Below are positions 41,933-49,590 of a DNA stretch of 64,000 nt, one piece after another; within the stretch, counting starts at the first letter, position 1; every line of letters starts with the position of its first letter. Origin of the DNA: JBOZRQ01 sp050789255 (GTDB taxonomy: Bacteria; Bacillota; Sulfobacillia; Symbiobacteriales; Symbiobacteriaceae); the NCBI GenBank assembly GCA_050789255.1, contig JBOZRQ010000015.1:186001-250000 (forward strand), in the 5' to 3' direction. Both the position numbers and the translations under genes were made by a program. Below the pieces are notes generated by a model. The model ran no database searches and had not been told where the DNA came from. It saw nothing but the letters and a program-made list of their open reading frames with translations.

Positions 41933-42835
41933 ATGGACCTGGGACTGCTTCGGACCTTCGTGACCGCGGCCCGACTCCAGAACTTTCACCAGACCGCCGA
42001 CAAGCTATACATGGCCCAGCCCACGGTGACGGCCCACGTGCGCCAACTGGAAAAGATGCTCGGGTTCGATCTGTTCGAGCGGATCGGTAAGCGGGTCCGC
42101 CTTACCCCTGCCGGTGAGCGATTCCTGCCCCATGCGGTCAAGGTGATTGAGACTTACGAGCACGCCCTCCACGATATGACGGCATGGCGGCAGGGGTACG
42201 CCACCCGGCTGCAGTTGATTGCCTCGCCGGTTGTGGCTACCTCCGTTCTGCCAGGGGTCCTGACAGCCTTTACACGGGAACAGCCCAAGGTCGAAGTGAT
42301 CGTGTTGACGGCGGTGTCGCCCGATATCAGTGCGGCGGTGGTTTCCGGCACCGCCCAGGTTGGCCTCTCCCGCATGCCGTCCCAGCACCCCGACACCACG
42401 TCGGAGGTGCTCTACCATGACCCCGTGCTGATGGTTGCCTCCCCCTCCTGCCTCGCCCCGAGCGGAGCAGCCCCGCAGTGGCAGGAGTTGCTGGCCACGC
42501 AACTTGTGCTGACCCGCAACCATCCAATGTACTGGGATGACCTGCTGCTGGCCCTGACCGAGCGGCAGCCCTTCCTGCGCACCTTGGAGGTTGACCGGGT
42601 CGATGTGACCAAGCGCATGGTCGAGGAGGGCCTCGGGCTCTCCTTCCTCCCCCGCTCCGCCGTGCAGCGGGAGCTTCAGGAGGGCCGCCTGGTGGCCATC
42701 GCCGTCGATGGCCTGGAACTGCCGGTGGCAGCGACCTACCTGGTGACCCCGACCGCCCGGCAGTTGCCGGAGCCGGCCAGACAGTTCATAGTCAAGCTGC
42801 GAGAGGCCTTTCGGCCGGCGGATACGGTGAGGTGA
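41933..42835 (+). CDS. LysR-type transcriptional regulator
   Basis: 300 residues. N-terminal winged helix-turn-helix MDLGLLRTFVTAARLQNFHQTADKLYMAQPT... with the LysR pattern (TADKLYMAQPTVTAHVRQLE), C-terminal type 2 periplasmic-binding-like domain that senses an unknown effector. ATG at 41933. The three paralogous membrane proteins begin 8 bp after its stop in the same direction, so they may be cotranscribed with it. The usual LysR target is the divergent gene, here the phosphodiesterase. Confidence 0.9.
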   Translation: MDLGLLRTFVTAARLQNFHQTADKLYMAQPTVTAHVRQLEKMLGFDLFERIGKRVRLTPAGERFLPHAVKVIETYEHALHDMTAWRQGYATRLQLIASPVVATSVLPGVLTAFTREQPKVEVIVLTAVSPDISAAVVSGTAQVGLSRMPSQHPDTTSEVLYHDPVLMVASPSCLAPSGAAPQWQELLATQLVLTRNHPMYWDDLLLALTERQPFLRTLEVDRVDVTKRMVEEGLGLSFLPRSAVQRELQEGRLVAIAVDGLELPVAATYLVTPTARQLPEPARQFIVKLREAFRPADTVR

Positions 42836-42842
42836 TTCCCGG

Positions 42843-44159
42843 GTGGAGGAGCGCTATGCGCTGGCTCTGGCCATAGTGCCAGAGGAGGATGTCGCCGGTG
42901 ACCTGTTCATGGAGGCGGCCGACGAGGCCGACCTGATTCGGCGCGCCGAGCGCTGGCGCAGCCGCCATGGATTGGCGCCCCTCGAAGGGCGCCCGCCCCT
43001 GCCCGCCCTAACTGCGGACCAGCGCGCCCACGCGGCTCACCTCGCCAGACGTGCGGCCGTAAGGCGCCGCATGAAGCGGGGCCTCACGGTCGGGGCTGCG
43101 GCGCTGGTGGCTCTCGCGCTCTTGCTGGTGCGGCGCCCGGCTTCGGATCCGTCGACCCTGGCGGTCGATCCGGTCTACGAGGGAGACTCGGTGGCGATCT
43201 CGGACCAGGCCGGAGGGCTTCAGGTCCTGGTCTACCGGGTGGAAGCGACCCCGGGCGCCGTCACCCTGTGGTGGGCGGTGTCCGGTTCGGACGCCTCCGC
43301 CAAGGCGAACCGGCTCACTCCGGAGATCGCGCTCACGGTCAGCCCCTCCACCGTCTGGACCCCGCCCATGGGCACCGAGGTGACGGTGCAACGGAATTAC
43401 CGGGTTTTGGGCAAGAGTACATACCGGCTGTTCGCGCCGCTCCGTGCTGATGCCGCCTTCCTGCGGGTGCGGGAGGGCGATGAGGTGAAGGACGGCTGGA
43501 CCCTGGCAGTCCCCCTGGTGCGGACCGACACAGCCCCGGCCGACCGCACGCTGACCGTCGACCGGGAGGCGGCGCACGGGCTCTATGTCTTCCGCTTGTT
43601 CAACCTGACGGTCGGGCCGCACCACACAGGCGTGCGTTACCTGGCCGATTTCGCCGAGCCGCACACGTTCCTGGCTATGGAAAGCAGCGGGGTGATCTTG
43701 CTGCCACACGGGAACTGGCCTGCAAGGGACCTTGCACCGGCCGAGGTGCACGCTGTGTTCGACCCGCTGCCGGCCGGTGCGGAGCACCTGACGGTGATCT
43801 TCAGCCCCCGGGGCTGGCGGCCGGACGAAGGCCGGGTGATCCCCTTCTTCGACACCATGGGCGCCGGGTGGACGGCGTCCCAGTGGAAGTTTGTTGAAGG
43901 CGGCCGCCTGGAAGCGACGATCACAGGCGATCCCACGGTATTCCTCACCGGTGGAGCCATTCAGGAGATCAACACCACCCATGTCGGGGAGGCCCGGGTG
44001 GAGTATTTGGGAATGGCGCCGGACGGCTTTCGGCGTTGGCGGATTCTCAGTGATGAGTTCGGGGCATCGGCACCGGATGATTTGCGTTTGACGCTGCGGT
44101 TCACCCGGCTGATTCCGCCGGTTCTGCAGCTGCCTCTGAATCTGAACGACCTGGACTGA
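42843..44159 (+). CDS. Tandem membrane-protein paralog A (unknown function)
   Basis: 438 residues from GTG at 42843, seven bases after GAGGTGAT. N-terminal about 45 residues are conserved with the next two genes: Y-A-L-A-L-A-x-V-P-x-x-D-V-A-G-D-L-F, similar in pattern to sigma-70 region 2 (YxLAxxL..D.D.AEDLxQ). A basic stretch (RRAAVRRRMKRG) precedes one membrane helix (about 78-97). The remaining 340 residues are outside and beta-rich, starting LAVDPVYEGDSVAISDQAGG and holding YRVEATPGAVTLWWAVSGSD. Looks like a sigma-factor-derived anchor on an exported domain; reminiscent of membrane anti-sigma factors, but not a known family to me. Confidence 0.75.
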   Translation: MEERYALALAIVPEEDVAGDLFMEAADEADLIRRAERWRSRHGLAPLEGRPPLPALTADQRAHAAHLARRAAVRRRMKRGLTVGAAALVALALLLVRRPASDPSTLAVDPVYEGDSVAISDQAGGLQVLVYRVEATPGAVTLWWAVSGSDASAKANRLTPEIALTVSPSTVWTPPMGTEVTVQRNYRVLGKSTYRLFAPLRADAAFLRVREGDEVKDGWTLAVPLVRTDTAPADRTLTVDREAAHGLYVFRLFNLTVGPHHTGVRYLADFAEPHTFLAMESSGVILLPHGNWPARDLAPAEVHAVFDPLPAGAEHLTVIFSPRGWRPDEGRVIPFFDTMGAGWTASQWKFVEGGRLEATITGDPTVFLTGGAIQEINTTHVGEARVEYLGMAPDGFRRWRILSDEFGASAPDDLRLTLRFTRLIPPVLQLPLNLNDLD

Positions 44160-44179
44160 CCAGGGAGGAGCGTTCGGCA

Positions 44180-45469
44180 ATGGAGGAGTTATACGCCCTA
44201 GCACTAGCCCTAGTACCCGACCCTGATGTCGCCGGTGACCTGTTCCTTGCCGCCAGAGATGAGGATGACCTACGCAGCCGTGCCCTGCGATGGCGCGAGC
44301 ACAATGGGTTCGGACCTCCCCCCACCCCCTTGGTGGTTCACCCCCTGACGCCAGAGCAGAAAGATTGCGCCCTGCACCTTGTGGGCCGCCGAAAGCGGAA
44401 ACGGCGTGCAATCTGGGGCCTTACTGCCGGGGCGGTGGCCGTAGCCATGGTCGCGGCGGGGCTCTTGATGCTGCGCAACAACAGCGGCTACACCCTTGCT
44501 GCCGATGAGGCCTTCACGGGCAAGTCTGTCGCTGTGACGGACGAGGCTGCCGGGCTCCAGCTCTCGGTCTACCGCGTTCAGGCGACTCCGGGCGAGATCA
44601 CGGTCTGGTGGGCGATCACCGGAAACGACGCCTCGGGTCGGGTCAACGACCTCCAGCCGGAGTTGATGACGCCTTCCGGTGTCCCTCGGGAGGGCTGGAT
44701 CAAGCCCGATGACGTGGTGACCTATGCCCTGCGGCGGGATCGCGTCCTCGGGCGTAGTACATTCCGGAAGTTTCTGCCCGAGCGGTCGACACGCATCTTT
44801 TTGCGGATGCTGAACAACGGGGCCGAGCAGGAAGGCTGGAATCTGAGCCTCAGCTTCACCCGAACTGTGGCTGACAAGGCAGCCAAGACTGTCCACGTTG
44901 GTAAGTCCGGCGTGGTCTCCCTGACGACCGGCCCGGGATATACCGCCATACGCTACAAGGGCAGCCGCAACGTGACTCCCCTGCTTCAACTGGAAGCGGG
45001 TACGGTCCTCCTGGACCCGCTGGGGGTCTGGCGGTCCGCAGACCTGCCCCCGGACGAGCAGATGTACGTCTTCCCACCCCTGCCGGACGGGGTACACCAG
45101 GTGGATCTAACAGTGAATCCCGGGCCGGCGTCGCTGACCTCCTATGCGGTTGGTCTCTCCCGGGCGATCCGCTTCACGGAGTTCTCCGTGAGTGACTTGA
45201 AGCATGAGGGGAGCCGGCTGGAGGCAGTCATTTCGGTGGCGAACTCCGTTGTTCTGCAGCCCCCGGTGGCTCTGCAGACCGGGCGCAGTTCGTTGAATCC
45301 GAGCTACCTTGTCCACACCTACCTCGGTCGAGATGCTGACGGGCGCCAGCGGTGGCGGGTCTCGCTCGATGACGCCGGCAATGTGGACCCCAGTTTTGCC
45401 TCCCTGAGGGTTCCGATCTTGAAGTTTACGGCCCCGTCCGTACATATTCCCGTAGAGCTTCCCCGCTAG
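44180..45469 (+). CDS. Tandem membrane-protein paralog B (unknown function)
   Basis: 429 residues, ATG at 44180 behind CAGGGAGGAGC. Same layout as its two neighbours: MEELYALALALVPDPDVAGD at the N-terminus, basic RKRKRRA segment, one membrane helix (about 80-100), exported domain with VYRVQATPGEITVWWAITGND. The WW and the YR(V/L)xATPG..T.WW motif are shared by all three. C-terminal half is beta-rich, ending in HIPVELP. No catalytic motif seen. Confidence 0.75.
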   Translation: MEELYALALALVPDPDVAGDLFLAARDEDDLRSRALRWREHNGFGPPPTPLVVHPLTPEQKDCALHLVGRRKRKRRAIWGLTAGAVAVAMVAAGLLMLRNNSGYTLAADEAFTGKSVAVTDEAAGLQLSVYRVQATPGEITVWWAITGNDASGRVNDLQPELMTPSGVPREGWIKPDDVVTYALRRDRVLGRSTFRKFLPERSTRIFLRMLNNGAEQEGWNLSLSFTRTVADKAAKTVHVGKSGVVSLTTGPGYTAIRYKGSRNVTPLLQLEAGTVLLDPLGVWRSADLPPDEQMYVFPPLPDGVHQVDLTVNPGPASLTSYAVGLSRAIRFTEFSVSDLKHEGSRLEAVISVANSVVLQPPVALQTGRSSLNPSYLVHTYLGRDADGRQRWRVSLDDAGNVDPSFASLRVPILKFTAPSVHIPVELPR

Positions 45470-45486
45470 GGGCTGTCCGCTTGAAG

Positions 45487-45538
45487 AGAGCTCGTGCATT
45501 TCAACCCCGGTGAGGTGAGTTGGGCGTGCACGAGCTCT
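45487..45538 (+). promoter_or_regulatory. Perfect 12-bp inverted repeat across the start of paralog C
   Basis: AGAGCTCGTGCA (45487-45498) and TGCACGAGCTCT (45527-45538) with a 28-base loop. The loop holds the GGTGAGGTGAG ribosome site and the right arm starts inside the GTG initiation codon at 45526. In the transcript this stem-loop could hide or expose the ribosome site; as DNA it could be an operator. The coding constraint on the right arm makes chance less likely but not impossible. Confidence 0.55.
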
Positions 45539-46800
45539 ATGCATTGGCCCTGGCTCTGGTGCCCGACCAGGATGCTGCAGGCGACATCTTCTTGGCCGCC
45601 CGCAACGAGGCGGACCTGCGCAGGCGGGCGGCCCGCTGGCGGGAGCGGCACGGATATGGGCCGTTGCCGCCGTCGCCGGTGGTACCCGATTTGTCGGAAG
45701 CACAGGTAGAGCACGCTCGGCATCTCGGGGTGCGCAGCCTTCGGCGCCGGCGGTTGATGATTTGGTTGGGCGGGGCAGCGGCTGCCCTGGCGTTGCTGCT
45801 CACGGCGATTCTGGCCTGGCGTCCGCCGGCGCCTACCGGCCTGGCTGCCGACCGCACCTTTGCCGGAAGGAGCATCGCTGCCACCCAGATCAGGGACGGG
45901 CTGAAGTTCGAGGTCTTCAAGGCGGAGGCGACCCCAGCGGCGGTCACAGTCTGGTGGTCGCTCTCCGGGAGCGGTGCCCCCCAGCGGCTTGACGCCCTAC
46001 CTAGGCAACTGTCCCTCGGGGTCACCAATTGGTCGGAACCCGATCAGACCGAGACATTGGTAAGCCGCCCTGACCGGGTGCTGGGCCGCTACACATACAG
46101 GATGTTCACCCCCGCCGATCGGGATCGGGTCTATCTGCGAACGCTCGAGAACGGACTGCCCCTGACTCGGGCCCTGCCGGTGGCACGCACCATCTCGATC
46201 AACCGGTCGACCTCGACCGGATTCGGACCGGACGGCAGTTGGCTCCTGCTGCATTCGGTCGGCATCAGTCCGCAGTTTTCGGTGCTCCGCCTCTCGGGGG
46301 AGCCGGGGCCCGACTCTCCCTTCGTTGCCCTGGGCTTGCTCATGCCGCTGGGAAGGTGGCCAGATCCGAGCCTGCCGGCCGGGGAGTACCTCCTGATCTT
46401 CCCACCGCTCCCTTCGGGCAGCCGGCTGATCACGCTGGAGATGGGCGCCCACAAGGCCAACTCGCAGCCCCTCAGCGTCCAAGCATTCAAGCCTGCCGAC
46501 CTCGGCCAAGGCTGGGAGATCGGCGAGTGGCGCCGCAACGGGACCCGGCTGGAAGTCACCTTTACCGCCATGGACACCTACTGGCTCACCGACAAGGCCG
46601 TGCTGTTTGACTGGGCCGGTGGAAAGATGGCCGTCCTCACGGTCGAGTACCTCGGGCGGTCTGCCGACAGGCGCAGGCAGTGGCGCATCTCCCACCCGGA
46701 CCTGCCGCCGCTGGACGAGCAGCATACGCAGCTGGAGATTGAACTGATTCCGCAGGAAAGCCCGCCGGTGATCCTGGAAACCTATTTGGAGGAATTGTAA
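45526..46800 (+). CDS. Tandem membrane-protein paralog C (unknown function)
   Basis: 424 residues from GTG at 45526, chosen by alignment with paralog B (MHELYALALALVPDQD vs MEELYALALALVPDPD). Same plan: sigma-region-2-like N-terminus, basic SLRRRRL, membrane helix (about 76-97), exported domain with KAEATPAAVTVWWSLSGSG. A 12-bp perfect inverted repeat spans its start region. Ends in a strong terminator at 46801. Together with A and B and perhaps the LysR gene it forms an operon. Confidence 0.75.
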   Translation: MHELYALALALVPDQDAAGDIFLAARNEADLRRRAARWRERHGYGPLPPSPVVPDLSEAQVEHARHLGVRSLRRRRLMIWLGGAAAALALLLTAILAWRPPAPTGLAADRTFAGRSIAATQIRDGLKFEVFKAEATPAAVTVWWSLSGSGAPQRLDALPRQLSLGVTNWSEPDQTETLVSRPDRVLGRYTYRMFTPADRDRVYLRTLENGLPLTRALPVARTISINRSTSTGFGPDGSWLLLHSVGISPQFSVLRLSGEPGPDSPFVALGLLMPLGRWPDPSLPAGEYLLIFPPLPSGSRLITLEMGAHKANSQPLSVQAFKPADLGQGWEIGEWRRNGTRLEVTFTAMDTYWLTDKAVLFDWAGGKMAVLTVEYLGRSADRRRQWRISHPDLPPLDEQHTQLEIELIPQESPPVILETYLEEL

Positions 46801-46832
46801 GGGCGGTGCAGCCATCCTGCACCGCCCTTCGT
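46801..46832 (+). terminator. Terminator of the three-paralog operon
   Basis: GGGCGGTGCAG-CCATC-CTGCACCGCCC stem followed by TTCGTATT, directly after the paralog C stop; may also serve the converging acyl-CoA dehydrogenase gene. Confidence 0.85.
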
Positions 46833-46833
46833 A

Positions 46834-47979
46834 TTAGTCCCGCAGCAGCGCCCGGGAGATGACGATTCGCTGGATCTCGCTGGTGCCCTCGTAGAGCTGG
46901 GTGATTTTGGCCTCACGCATGAGCCGCTCCACCCGGTACTCCTGGATGTAGCCGTAGCCGCCGTGGATCTGGACCGCCTCCACCGTGTGCTTCATGGCCA
47001 TCTCGGAGGCGAAGAGCTTCGCCATGGAGATCTCCTTGGATGCCTTCATGCCCTGGCCCATCATCCAGGCGGCCCGGTAGAGCATGAGGCGGGCGGCCTC
47101 CAGGTCGGTGGCCATGTCGGCGATCTTGAAGGCGATCGCCTGGTGCTCGGAGATCGGCTTGCCGAAGGTGGAGCGCTCCTTGGAGTACTTGATCGAGTCG
47201 TCCAGCGCTGCCTGGGTAAGGCCCACCGCCTGGGCCGCGATGCCGACCCGGCCCCGGTCGAGGATCGACATGGCGATCTTGAAGCCCTCGCCCTCCTTGC
47301 CCAGCAGCTGCCCGGCGCCGATCCGGCAGTCCTCGAAGTGCAGCGTGGTGGTGTGGGAGGCGTGCAGGCCCATCTTCTCCATGGGCTTGCCGATGGTGAA
47401 GCCCGGGGTGCCTGCCTCTACCAGGAAGGCGCTGATGCCCTTGTGGCCCACCGACGGGTCGGTGTTGGTGCGGGCGAAGACCACGTAAAGCCCGGCCTGC
47501 CCGCCGTTGGTGATGAAGGTCTTCTCGCCGTTAAGCACGTAGGAGTCGCCGTCCTTCACCGCGCTGGTCCGCAGGCCGGCGGCGTCGGAGCCGGCGCCCG
47601 GCTCGGTCAGAGCGTAGGCGCCCAGGATCTCGCCGGAGGTGAGCCGGGGCAGGTACTTGTCCTTTTGCGCCTGGGTGCCGAAGTGGAAGATCGCCTCGGA
47701 GTGCAGCGAGCAGTGGACCTCAAAGATCACCGAGGTGACCGCGCAGGCCCGGGCGAGCTCCTCGATGACGATGGCGTAGCTGACCCAGTCCATGCCGCTG
47801 CCGTAGGGCTCGGGGAGGTGCATGTTCAGGTAGCCGTTCTCGGCCAGCAGCTTGAAGTTGCGCCAGGGGAACTCATGCTTGGCGTTATACTCGGCGGAGC
47901 GGGGGGCGATCTCCTTCTCGCAGAGCTGGCGGATGGCGTCGCGAATCATCTGCTGGTCTTCGGTGAGGCCAAAAAACAT
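46834..47979 (-). CDS. Acyl-CoA dehydrogenase
   Basis: 381 residues, short- or medium-chain acyl-CoA dehydrogenase type: TEPGAGSDAAGLRT and KTFITNGG FAD-binding segments, and the catalytic Glu in QLYEGTSEIQRI near the C-terminus. Uses FAD to oxidise a saturated acyl-CoA and passes electrons to ETF. ATG 47979 follows GAGGGGAGCG. An ACCAAACGGTCGTT site 24 bp upstream is shared with the mutase operon. Substrate length or branching cannot be read from sequence; mutase context hints at branched or odd-chain acids. Confidence 0.93.
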   Translation of the reverse strand: MFFGLTEDQQMIRDAIRQLCEKEIAPRSAEYNAKHEFPWRNFKLLAENGYLNMHLPEPYGSGMDWVSYAIVIEELARACAVTSVIFEVHCSLHSEAIFHFGTQAQKDKYLPRLTSGEILGAYALTEPGAGSDAAGLRTSAVKDGDSYVLNGEKTFITNGGQAGLYVVFARTNTDPSVGHKGISAFLVEAGTPGFTIGKPMEKMGLHASHTTTLHFEDCRIGAGQLLGKEGEGFKIAMSILDRGRVGIAAQAVGLTQAALDDSIKYSKERSTFGKPISEHQAIAFKIADMATDLEAARLMLYRAAWMMGQGMKASKEISMAKLFASEMAMKHTVEAVQIHGGYGYIQEYRVERLMREAKITQLYEGTSEIQRIVISRALLRD

Positions 47980-48002
47980 AATGTAACGCTCCCCTCATTT
48001 TA

Positions 48003-48016
48003 ACCAAACGGTCGTT
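48003..48016 (-). promoter_or_regulatory. Operator-like site upstream of acyl-CoA dehydrogenase gene
   Basis: ACCAAACGGTCGTT on the plus strand, starting 24 bp before the start codon, nearly identical to the site in front of the mutase gene (51212-51226). Reads as an imperfect dyad of the TetR type. Confidence 0.55.
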
Positions 48017-48064
48017 AGATTTTGGGCATGGGGCGCCAACGTTGGAGGGCGCCATCGGCGGGAC

Positions 48065-49177
48065 CTAGGAAAGGTGCTTACCAAGCACTTCATCGGCAGC
48101 GGTGTAGGGATCGAGCTGGCGGTCGGCCACGGCCTTGGCGAGGCGTTCGAGGTCGCCGGCGGTGCGGGCCCGCTCCAGGACGGTGTGGGCGGCCCGGTGG
48201 GAGATCAACTCCCGGAGCTTGGCGGCCGCATCCCTGCGCTTGAGCGCCTCCCAGCGGCCCGTGCTGGTCAGGAACGCCAGGTGCTGGATCATGCGCTCCA
48301 CCAAGGCGCCGACCCCCTGATCGTCCTTGGCGACGGTCTTCACGACCGGCGGGCGCCAGGAGATGTCGCCGGGGTTGGCGGTGCCATGCCGCTCAGCGGC
48401 GTGGCGGGCGGCGCCGGAGAGCCAGACGGTCGCCCCGGCCTGCTCCTCGGCGGAGTGGTGGCCGGTACGGTCCAGGCGCCCCATGGCGCCGGCGTTGGCC
48501 TGGGGCTGCCCCTCCCACCGGTTGATGCCCGCCTCGCCCATGTGGCCGAGGTCCAGCATCATTTCGATTTCGGTCACGGTGCGGTCGGCGCCGTCCCGGT
48601 CGGCCTTGTTGACGGCGAAGAGGTCGCCGATTTCCAGAATGCCGGCCTTGATCGCCTGGATGTCGTCGCCCATGCCGGGAATGAGCACCACCGTGGTGGT
48701 GTGGGCGAGCTCCATGATCTCGACCTCGCTCTGGCCGGCGCCCACCGTCTCCACCAGGATCACGTCGAAGCCGAAGGCGTCCAGGAGGTTGACCACGTCG
48801 CCCGTAGCGACGGAGATGCCGCCCAGGTGGCCCCGGGAGGCCAGGGAGCGCATGAAGACACCGGGGTCCGAGAGGGTGCGCTGCATGCGAATCCGGTCAC
48901 CAAGGATCGCCCCGCCCGAGAAGGGGCTGGTGGGGTCGACCGCCACGATGCCCACCGACTTGCCCAGCCGGCGGAACTCGCTGGCAATGCGGTCCACCAG
49001 GGTTGACTTGCCGGCCCCGGGCGGCCCGGTAATGCCGATGACGTGGGCCCGGCCCGTGAGCGGGTAGGTGGCTCGAATCAGATCGATCGCCTCGGGCGCC
49101 CCGTTCTCGACCCAGGTGATCGCCCGGGCGAGGGCGCGGCGCTCGCCGCGCTGAAAGCGCTCAAACAGGTCGCTCAT
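48065..49177 (-). CDS. meaB: Methylmalonyl-CoA mutase-associated GTPase MeaB
   Basis: 370 residues; typical MeaB has about 320-335. Walker A GITGPPGAGKST (about 48-59), IVAVDPTSPFSGGA, VETVGAGQSE (switch), and NKAD base motif at 190-193. It guards and assists mutase loading with adenosylcobalamin. Unusual: about 60 residues (211-273, AGINRWEGQPQANAG...) are inserted between the NKAD region and the WRPPVVKTVA segment. ATG at 49177 overlaps the stop of the mutase small-subunit gene. Confidence 0.92.
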   Translation of the reverse strand: MSDLFERFQRGERRALARAITWVENGAPEAIDLIRATYPLTGRAHVIGITGPPGAGKSTLVDRIASEFRRLGKSVGIVAVDPTSPFSGGAILGDRIRMQRTLSDPGVFMRSLASRGHLGGISVATGDVVNLLDAFGFDVILVETVGAGQSEVEIMELAHTTTVVLIPGMGDDIQAIKAGILEIGDLFAVNKADRDGADRTVTEIEMMLDLGHMGEAGINRWEGQPQANAGAMGRLDRTGHHSAEEQAGATVWLSGAARHAAERHGTANPGDISWRPPVVKTVAKDDQGVGALVERMIQHLAFLTSTGRWEALKRRDAAAKLRELISHRAAHTVLERARTAGDLERLAKAVADRQLDPYTAADEVLGKHLS

Positions 49178-49572
49178 GCGGGCCTCACGTGGGCTCGGGT
49201 GAAGGCGATGATCTCGTCGAGGTCGCTGCCGGGGCCAAAGACCTCGGCCACCCCTGCCGCCTTCAGCGCCGGGACATCGTCCTCGGGGATGACGCCTCCC
49301 GCCAGGATCAGGATGTCGTCGGCGCCCTGGCTGCGGAGCAGTTCAATTAGCTGGGGAATCAGCGTAGCGTGGGCGCCCGCCAGCGAGGACACGGCCACGA
49401 CGTCCACATCCTCCTGAATGGCGGCCTCCGCCACCTGCTCGGGGCGCTGGTAGATGCCGGTGTAGATGACCTCAAAGCCCGCATCCCGGTAGGCCCGGGC
49501 AACGACCTTGGCGCCTCGGTCGTGGGCGTCGAGCCCCAACTTGGCGACCAGGACTCTCAGTTTCCGTTCCAT
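49174..49572 (-). CDS. Methylmalonyl-CoA mutase, B12-binding subunit
   Basis: 132 residues: cobalamin-binding Rossmann domain with DAHDRGAKVVARA (the DxHxxG motif whose His binds the cobalt) and ILAGGVIPEDD near the C-terminus. This is the small subunit of a split mutase, the large one being the upstream gene. ATG 49572, 18 bp after the large-subunit stop. Ends in an ATGA overlap with meaB. Confidence 0.95.
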   Translation of the reverse strand: MERKLRVLVAKLGLDAHDRGAKVVARAYRDAGFEVIYTGIYQRPEQVAEAAIQEDVDVVAVSSLAGAHATLIPQLIELLRSQGADDILILAGGVIPEDDVPALKAAGVAEVFGPGSDLDEIIAFTRAHVRPA

Positions 49573-49590
49573 TGCTGCGTGTGACGCCTC

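Noticed and set aside
43008..44411. A 467-codon minus-strand frame opposite paralog A
   Set aside because: The three plus-strand paralogs conserve protein sequence with each other; the minus frame does not carry over to B and C.
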